This document shows, piece by piece, positions 23,877-27,818 of a stretch of 27,818 nt of DNA (position 1 is the first letter of the stretch; every line of letters starts with the position of its first letter). Location of the stretch: assembly GCA_050744245.1 (NCBI GenBank), contig JBOGGX010000022.1:1-27818 (forward strand). The letters are read 5' to 3'. Under the pieces are notes generated by a model. That model saw only the letters and a list, made by a program, of their open reading frames with translations, had not been told where the DNA came from and did no database searches. Source of the DNA: JBOGGX01 sp050744245. Lineage in GTDB: Bacteria > Actinomycetota > Acidimicrobiia > Acidimicrobiales > JBOGGX01. The position numbers and the translations under genes were made by a program.

Positions 23877-24401
23877 GTGGACGTCGAATTGGTGGCCTGG
23901 CCCGCCGAGTCCGACCGCAGCACCGCCCTGGCGGCCCAGGGCGCGCCCCGCCTGCTGCTGGTGACCACCGGCAGCCCGCCGCCCCCGCCGACCGCGGACT
24001 GCCTCCAGGACTGGGTCAGGGTGCCGGCCGACGGCGAGGAGGTCGCCCTCCGAGTGCTCGGCCTGCAGCATCGGGCCCAGCACCACGCCCTGCGGGAACC
24101 GCTCATCGACGACGACGGCGTGCTCCGGTACGGCACGGCCTGGGTCGCCCTTCCGCCCATCGAGGCCAGCCTGGCCCGCGTCCTGACCGACCGCTTCGGC
24201 GGCGTCGTCGGTCGCGACCTCCTCATGCGGGCGGCTTGGGCCGTGGGCGCCCGACCCACCCGCCGCAACGTCCTCGACGTGCACATGCTCAGGCTCCGGC
24301 GCCGGCTCGACGGCATCCAGCTCGCGGTGCGGACCATCCCCGGACGGGGGTACCTGTTGGAGCAGAAGGCCTCACGAAACGAGGCCGACCAATACTCGTG
24401 A
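23877..24401 (+). CDS. Stand-alone OmpR/PhoB-type winged-helix DNA-binding protein
   Basis: 174 residues from GTG 23877 (V-DVELVAWPAESD). The N-terminal ~80 residues are short, alternate strands and loops (RLLLVTTGSPPPPPTADC, LQDWVRVPADGEEVALRV), and have no phospho-acceptor Asp pattern of a receiver domain, though the size hints at a degenerate one. The C-terminal ~95 residues are a typical Trans_Reg_C domain: VLRYGTAWVALPPIEASLAR, VGRDLLMRAAW, the recognition helix RRNVLDVHMLRLRRRLDG, and the wing VRTIPGRGYLLE. It is divergent from the herA operon and so could regulate it; that is inference from position. It ends exactly one base before the stop codon of the convergent zinc-finger gene. Confidence 0.82.
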   Translation: MDVELVAWPAESDRSTALAAQGAPRLLLVTTGSPPPPPTADCLQDWVRVPADGEEVALRVLGLQHRAQHHALREPLIDDDGVLRYGTAWVALPPIEASLARVLTDRFGGVVGRDLLMRAAWAVGARPTRRNVLDVHMLRLRRRLDGIQLAVRTIPGRGYLLEQKASRNEADQYS

Positions 24402-24950
24402 TTACACGGTGGCCTCGACGTGGGCGACCGGGAGTTGGAAGTTGCGTTCGAGGCGGCGGGTGAGGTCGGAGGCCAGCCAGCGCGACAGGCCGGGCCGGAG
24501 CGTCGACAGCAGGATCTGGTCGAAGCGCTCGCGTTCCAGGATGCGCTCGACGGCACGGAACGGATCGGCGTCGCCCACCGCGCCCTCGGCGTCGATGCCC
24601 TCCTCGTGCAGGAGGTCGACGAGGTGGCGGAGCCGCCCCTCGGCCAGCCGCCTGGCCTGGTCCGGCGTCTCACCGGCGCTCGCGTCGGCCGGCGCGAGCA
24701 GGAAGAAGCGGGTCGGTCCCCCCGTGGCGAGCTCACGGATGTGGGCCTGCAGCTCGTCGGAGTGCAGGGTCCGGTTGGCCACGACCAGGACCCGTCGGCC
24801 GTCGGGCCGCTGGGATCTCGATCCGCTCCTGCCCCGGTAGTGCAGCGGTTCGATCGACTCCGGGGAGACGTTGTGGTCGCGGGCCAGGTGGTCGCGTAGC
24901 TCGGCGTCGCGCTCGAAGCGCAGCTCGCACCGAGGGCAGGTGTGGATCAT
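24402..24950 (-). CDS. C2H2 zinc finger fused to a UspA-like domain
   Basis: 182 residues from ATG 24950, with GGAGG 7 nt upstream. Residues 5-26 make a classical finger, C5-x2-C8-x12-H21-x4-H26 (TCPRCELRFERDAELRDHLA, then RDH), a pattern common in eukaryotes and rare in bacteria. A basic linker with SRSQRPDGRR follows. Residues ~53-180 resemble a universal stress protein fold: RVLVVANRTLHSDELQAHI, FFLLAPAD, a long helix with RRLAEGRLRHLVDLLHEEGI, VGDADPFRAVERILERERFD, ILLSTLRPG, and a last strand LPVAHVEA. The usual UspA ATP-binding G-x2-G-x9-G(S/T) motif is not clear (TLRPGLSRWLASDL takes its place). The finger may bind zinc, and nucleic acid or a partner protein. Confidence 0.75.
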   Translation of the reverse strand: MIHTCPRCELRFERDAELRDHLARDHNVSPESIEPLHYRGRSGSRSQRPDGRRVLVVANRTLHSDELQAHIRELATGGPTRFFLLAPADASAGETPDQARRLAEGRLRHLVDLLHEEGIDAEGAVGDADPFRAVERILERERFDQILLSTLRPGLSRWLASDLTRRLERNFQLPVAHVEATV

Positions 24951-25033
24951 CGTCACCTCCGGACGCTTCCACTCCGACGGGCTGCCCGGGAGCGTACCGG
25001 CTGGGGCGCGGCCGGCCCTGGGGAACCCCTCGA

Positions 25034-25039
25034 TACGGT
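25034..25039 (+). promoter_or_regulatory. -10 box (TACGGT) of the PH-domain operon
   Basis: TACGGT ends 7 nt before GTG 25047, supporting that start over ATG 24942, which lies inside the divergent zinc-finger gene. Confidence 0.5.
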
Positions 25040-25046
25040 GGGCCGG

Positions 25047-25574
25047 GTGAGTTCCGTCGCGAGCGACGTCGACCACCTCTTCACCCCACCGACCGGCGAG
25101 TGGGTGCCCGTGTCGCCCCGACTGGCCACGGCCCGGCGGACCGTGCTCTGCGCCTGGGGCGCCATCACCGCCATCGTGTGGGGCAGTCTCACCATTGGGC
25201 TCGGCGCGACCGTGGCCCCGGTGTTGGCGGTGATCGGCCTGGTCGGGTTGGTGGTGATCGTGGTCGCCGTGGTTACCGGGCTGGCGCTGATCGGAAGGGC
25301 GGTCCGGGCTTGGGGCTACACCCTCGCCGACGACATCTTCTACATCCGGCGGGGAAGGATCTTCAGGAAGCTGATCGCCGTGCCCTACGCCAGGCTCCAG
25401 TTCGTCGACGTCACCGCCGGTCCGGTCGATCGCTGGTTCAAGCTGGCCACGGTGCAGCTCCATACGGCATCGGCGGGCACCGACGCCAGCATCCCGGGGC
25501 TGCCGGCCGAGCGGGCCGCCGAGCTGCGCGACACGCTGACCACGATGAGCGAGGGCAGGTACGCCGGGCTGTGA
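25047..25574 (+). CDS. Bacterial PH-domain membrane protein (YdbS-like)
   Basis: 175 residues from GTG 25047. A soluble N-terminus (DHLFTPPTGEWVPVSPRLAT) leads to two membrane helices (TVLCAWGAITAIVWGSLTIG and VLAVIGLVGLVVIVVAVVTG). A bPH2-type domain then begins AWGYTLADDIFYIRRGRIFR and includes IAVPYARLQFVDVTAGPVDR, FKLATVQLHTA and IPGLPAERAAELRDTL. In Firmicutes YdbS and YdbT form a pair linked to resistance to heterologous bacteriocins; in actinobacteria the role is unknown. Its stop overlaps the start of the next PH gene (GTGA), so the two are co-translated and probably form one membrane complex. Confidence 0.87.
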   Translation: MSSVASDVDHLFTPPTGEWVPVSPRLATARRTVLCAWGAITAIVWGSLTIGLGATVAPVLAVIGLVGLVVIVVAVVTGLALIGRAVRAWGYTLADDIFYIRRGRIFRKLIAVPYARLQFVDVTAGPVDRWFKLATVQLHTASAGTDASIPGLPAERAAELRDTLTTMSEGRYAGL

Positions 25575-26965
25575 GTGAGCCCGCAGGTTCGCTCGAGTTC
25601 CGTCGTCTTCATCCGCTGACGCCGCTCGCCCGCGGCTGGACCGTGGTGGCCGTCGTCGGCGCCGTCGTCGTGACCCAGTTCCTGGGCGACGCCGAGAGCG
25701 GTGCGAGCTGGTGGGTCTGGATCCTGGTGGCGAGCCTCCCGGTGGCGCTGGCCTACGGGTTCGCATCGTGGTTGTTCACCCGGTACGCCATCGTCGGCGG
25801 CGACCTCCGGGTCGAGACCGGACTGGTGTTCAAGCGGTCGAGGGTGATCGACCTCGATCGTCTCGAGTCCGTCGACGTCGTCCAACCCCTGGTGCCGAGG
25901 GTGTTGGGCCTGGCCGAGCTGCGGCTCGAAGTGGCCGGCGGGTCGTCGACCGAGGCGCCGCTCGCCTACCTGTCGCTGGCCGACGCCCGCACGCTCAAGG
26001 CCGCGCTCCTCGCCCTCCGAGTGGGGACGCCGACCCGCGAGACCGAGCCCGAGGAACGGATCCTCCTCAAGGTTCCGGTGGACCGGCTCATCGTATCGGC
26101 CCTCCTGTCGGGGGCATGGGTGGCGTCGGCCTTCGCCGCCGGCTTCTTCCTCCTCGACACGCTGCTCGGGGGCGAAGCGGTGCTCGGCCTGTTCCTCCCG
26201 GCCGTGTTCGGGATCGTCCGGGGCATCCGCACGTTCCTCGCCGACTACGACTTCACCGTCGCGGAATCGACCGATGGCCTCCACATCCGGCGCGGCCTGC
26301 TCGACACCAGGAGCCAGACCGTCACACCGGGGCGGATCCAGGCGATCCGGGTCACCCGGCCCTTGCTGTGGCGACCGTTCGGCTGGGTCAAGGTTCACGT
26401 CAACGTGGCCGGCTATGCACCCACACGCGACGGCCAGATCGCGACCACGTCGACCTTGCTGCCGGTGGCCCCGGACGCCGAGGCGCAGTGGCTGCTGACC
26501 CACCTGCTGCCCGGGCTCGACCTCGGCGCGGTCGGGTTGGTGCCGCCGCCTCGCCGCGCCAGGTGGATCTGGTTGGTCACCTACTCAGGTCTCGGCATCG
26601 GGATGACCGACGAGTTCGTCGTCAGTCGGGAGCGATTGATGGGCCGCCACCTCTCGACCATCCCTCTTTCGAAGCCGCAGAGCGTTCGCCTGACGGAGGG
26701 ACCGCTTCAACGCAGGCTCGGGTTGGCGACCGTCCACATTGACACGACGCCGGGTCCGGTGCGGGTCCGGCTGCCGGAGCGGGCGACGACGGAGGCTCGC
26801 TGGCTGTTCGACACGGTCGTGGCCCGGTTGGCCGAGCGCCTGCCGCGGCGCCCGCCGTCAGATGACGCTGAAGCCCTTGGGGAAGCCGCGGCGCCCGGTG
26901 ATGGCGAGCAGGGTGGCGAACGCGTCCGAACGGAGGCCGGCGACACCCGCGGCGACGACCAGTGA
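25571..26965 (+). CDS. Bacterial multi-PH-domain membrane protein (YdbT-like)
   Basis: 464 residues from GTG 25571, within the upstream stop. Begins RRLHPLTPLARGWTVVAVVG with two membrane helices, then PH unit 1 (TRYAIVGGDLRVETGLVFKR, RSRVIDLDRLESVDVVQPLV, GLAELRLEVAGG). A second helix pair (LIVSALLSGAWVASAFAAGF) leads to PH unit 2 (YDFTVAESTDGLHIRRGLLD, TVTPGRIQAIRVTRPLLWRP, GWVKVHVNVAGY), and a third, degenerate unit follows (GMTDEFVVSRERLMGRHLST, IPLSKPQSVRL). The last ~36 residues are an acidic, Gly-rich tail that reads antisense through the 3' end of the DinB-like gene for 108 bp. That tail is probably not conserved and may reflect loss of an earlier stop codon. Confidence 0.87.
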   Translation: MSEPAGSLEFRRLHPLTPLARGWTVVAVVGAVVVTQFLGDAESGASWWVWILVASLPVALAYGFASWLFTRYAIVGGDLRVETGLVFKRSRVIDLDRLESVDVVQPLVPRVLGLAELRLEVAGGSSTEAPLAYLSLADARTLKAALLALRVGTPTRETEPEERILLKVPVDRLIVSALLSGAWVASAFAAGFFLLDTLLGGEAVLGLFLPAVFGIVRGIRTFLADYDFTVAESTDGLHIRRGLLDTRSQTVTPGRIQAIRVTRPLLWRPFGWVKVHVNVAGYAPTRDGQIATTSTLLPVAPDAEAQWLLTHLLPGLDLGAVGLVPPPRRARWIWLVTYSGLGIGMTDEFVVSRERLMGRHLSTIPLSKPQSVRLTEGPLQRRLGLATVHIDTTPGPVRVRLPERATTEARWLFDTVVARLAERLPRRPPSDDAEALGEAAAPGDGEQGGERVRTEAGDTRGDDQ

Positions 26966-27520
26966 CAGCGCGACACCGGGACGGCCGTCGACGTCGGCGA
27001 TCCCGGCCGCCTCGACCGCGTCGAGCCGGTGGACGGTGAGCTCGAACACCCGGCTCGGGAGATAGTCGATGAGACGCATGGTGCCGAACGGGGTGGCCAC
27101 AGGCGCGGCGTCGTCCTCGCTCGCGATCCGCTCGACCACGCGAGTGGCCAGCGCGTCCACGGTGCCCGCCGGATCCGCCCCCAGTTCCCGGCCGGCCCGC
27201 CGGCCCCGCTCGGCCACCGCGGCATGGTCGGCATGGCTACCGGCGGCGATGGCACGGTAGTAGTCGATCGGGTGGCTCAGAATCTGCGGGTCGTCCGTGC
27301 TGGCCGCCCTATCCGCAGCGTCTGCGGCGTCGAGGTAGGCCTCGGTCACGGTGAGGGCCCGGCCGGCGTGGCCGACCAGGTCACGGACGGTCCAGACCCC
27401 GAGCCCGGGCCGGTCCCATGCATCGCCCGGGATGCGGGCCGCGACACCGGCGAGCCCCCGAGCGCAGTCGGCGTACGCCGCCCGCACGGCATCGGGTTCG
27501 AACCGCCAGCCGGTCGTCAT
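26858..27520 (-). CDS. DinB/mycothiol-type maleylpyruvate isomerase N-domain protein
   Basis: 220 residues from ATG 27520, with GAGGAG 3 nt upstream (close). Family core: AYADCARGLAGVAARIPGDA, then WTVRDLVGHAGRAL with the metal-site His51, a helical bundle, and PFGTMRLIDYLPSRVFELTV plus HRLDA with a second metal-type His. Members (TIGR03083/MDMPI_N) are actinobacterial four-helix-bundle proteins, some of them mycothiol-dependent enzymes; the substrate here is unknown. The C-terminus ...RRGFPKGFSVI is convergent with, and overlaps by 108 bp, the PH-protein tail. The frame stays open upstream into the IS630 fragment, but that text is antisense transposase, so ATG 27520 is preferred. The insertion sits right at its 5' end, so its native promoter is probably gone. 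Confidence 0.82.
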   Translation of the reverse strand: MTTGWRFEPDAVRAAYADCARGLAGVAARIPGDAWDRPGLGVWTVRDLVGHAGRALTVTEAYLDAADAADRAASTDDPQILSHPIDYYRAIAAGSHADHAAVAERGRRAGRELGADPAGTVDALATRVVERIASEDDAAPVATPFGTMRLIDYLPSRVFELTVHRLDAVEAAGIADVDGRPGVALSLVVAAGVAGLRSDAFATLLAITGRRGFPKGFSVI

Positions 27521-27818
27521 CTGCTCCTCAAGTTCTTGAAGAAGATCGACGCCGAGGTCCCCGACGAGCTCGACGTGCATCTGGTGATCGACAACTACCC
27601 CACCCACAAAACCCCCGCCGTGCACCGCTGGCTCGTCCGCCATCGCCGCTTCGTGCTGCACTTTACCCCCCCGTCGGGATCGTGGCTCAATCTCGTCGAG
27701 CGATGGTTCGCCGAGCTCACCACCAAGAAGCTCACCCGCTCCACCCACCGATCCGTGCAAGCCCTCGAAGCCGACGTGCGCGACTGGATCGCCCACTGGA
27801 ACGAGGACCCGCGTCCCT
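27521..27818 (+). mobile_element. IS630-family insertion sequence fragment (runs off window)
   Basis: Transposase similarity starts at about 27524, immediately against the DinB-like start codon, and continues to the window edge. The left part of the element, with its terminal inverted repeat and the first ~60% of the transposase, is absent. Confidence 0.8.
27524..27817 (+). pseudogene. IS630 transposase, C-terminal part only
   Basis: 98 codons are readable in one frame with no start codon: FLKKIDAEVPDELDVHLVID, NYPTHKTPAVHRWLVRHRRF, LHFTPPSGSWLNLVERWFAE, then DWIAHWNEDPRP. These are the second Asp (D23, in VIDNY) and the final Glu (E59, in NLVERWF) of the DDE triad of IS630/Tc1-type transposases. 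The first Asp and the N-terminal helix-turn-helix region are missing. The intact frame of the surviving part suggests recent truncation. Whether the right end is complete lies outside the window. Confidence 0.85.

Noticed and set aside
27521..27796. Minus-strand N-terminal extension of the DinB-like protein through the IS region
   Set aside because: It is antisense to clear IS630 transposase codons and has no family similarity.
1..27818. CRISPR array, tRNA or rRNA genes
   Set aside because: No regularly spaced repeat with more than two units and no cloverleaf or rRNA-like sequence was seen by eye; a tRNAscan/Infernal run would settle it.

Overview
The window is GC-rich bacterial DNA with a strongly actinobacterial gene set: a DUF222/HNH (13E12-type) protein, DUF2332, a PGPGW membrane protein, a mycothiol-type DinB-like protein, an IlvG-type ThDP enzyme, many GTG starts, and TAnnnT -10 boxes only 6-8 nt from start codons (leaderless transcription). 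A deep-branching class such as Acidimicrobiia is my guess; no rRNA or other marker is present to fix it.

Layout. 1-3.8 kb is an eroded accessory strip: an intact DUF1269 protein, then a SulP transporter, a GAP/SfLAP-like membrane protein and a VapC-type PIN toxin, each broken by small indels, with hairpin-rich spacer DNA. 3.8-10.1 kb carries a DUF222-HNH protein with a possible LexA box, uppP (cell-wall lipid carrier recycling), an unrecognised helical protein, a translationally coupled tldD-tldE metalloprotease pair, and a FlK-type thioesterase. 10.1-17.4 kb carries, on the minus strand, DUF2332, an alpha/beta hydrolase and an IlvG-like enzyme in close series, then dxs (isoprenoid precursor synthesis), a 360-bp structured gap, an NfuA-type Fe-S protein, a PGPGW membrane protein and a small basic ORF ending at a strong terminator.

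17.4-23.7 kb is the most interesting part: a tight minus-strand operon herA - sbcD/mre11 - sbcC/rad50 - nurA with 4-nt stop/start overlaps at the first two junctions and a 7-bp gap at the third. This is the gene content of the archaeal HerA-Mre11-Rad50-NurA DNA end-resection module, here in a bacterium. Its HerA has a non-canonical P-loop. A stand-alone OmpR-type winged-helix regulator is divergent from it.

23.9-27.8 kb holds that regulator, a C2H2 zinc finger fused to a UspA-like domain, a coupled pair of bacterial PH-domain membrane proteins (YdbS/YdbT-like), a DinB/MDMPI-like protein convergent with and overlapping the second PH gene, and a 5'-truncated IS630 transposase running off the window edge. 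No tRNA, rRNA or CRISPR array was seen.
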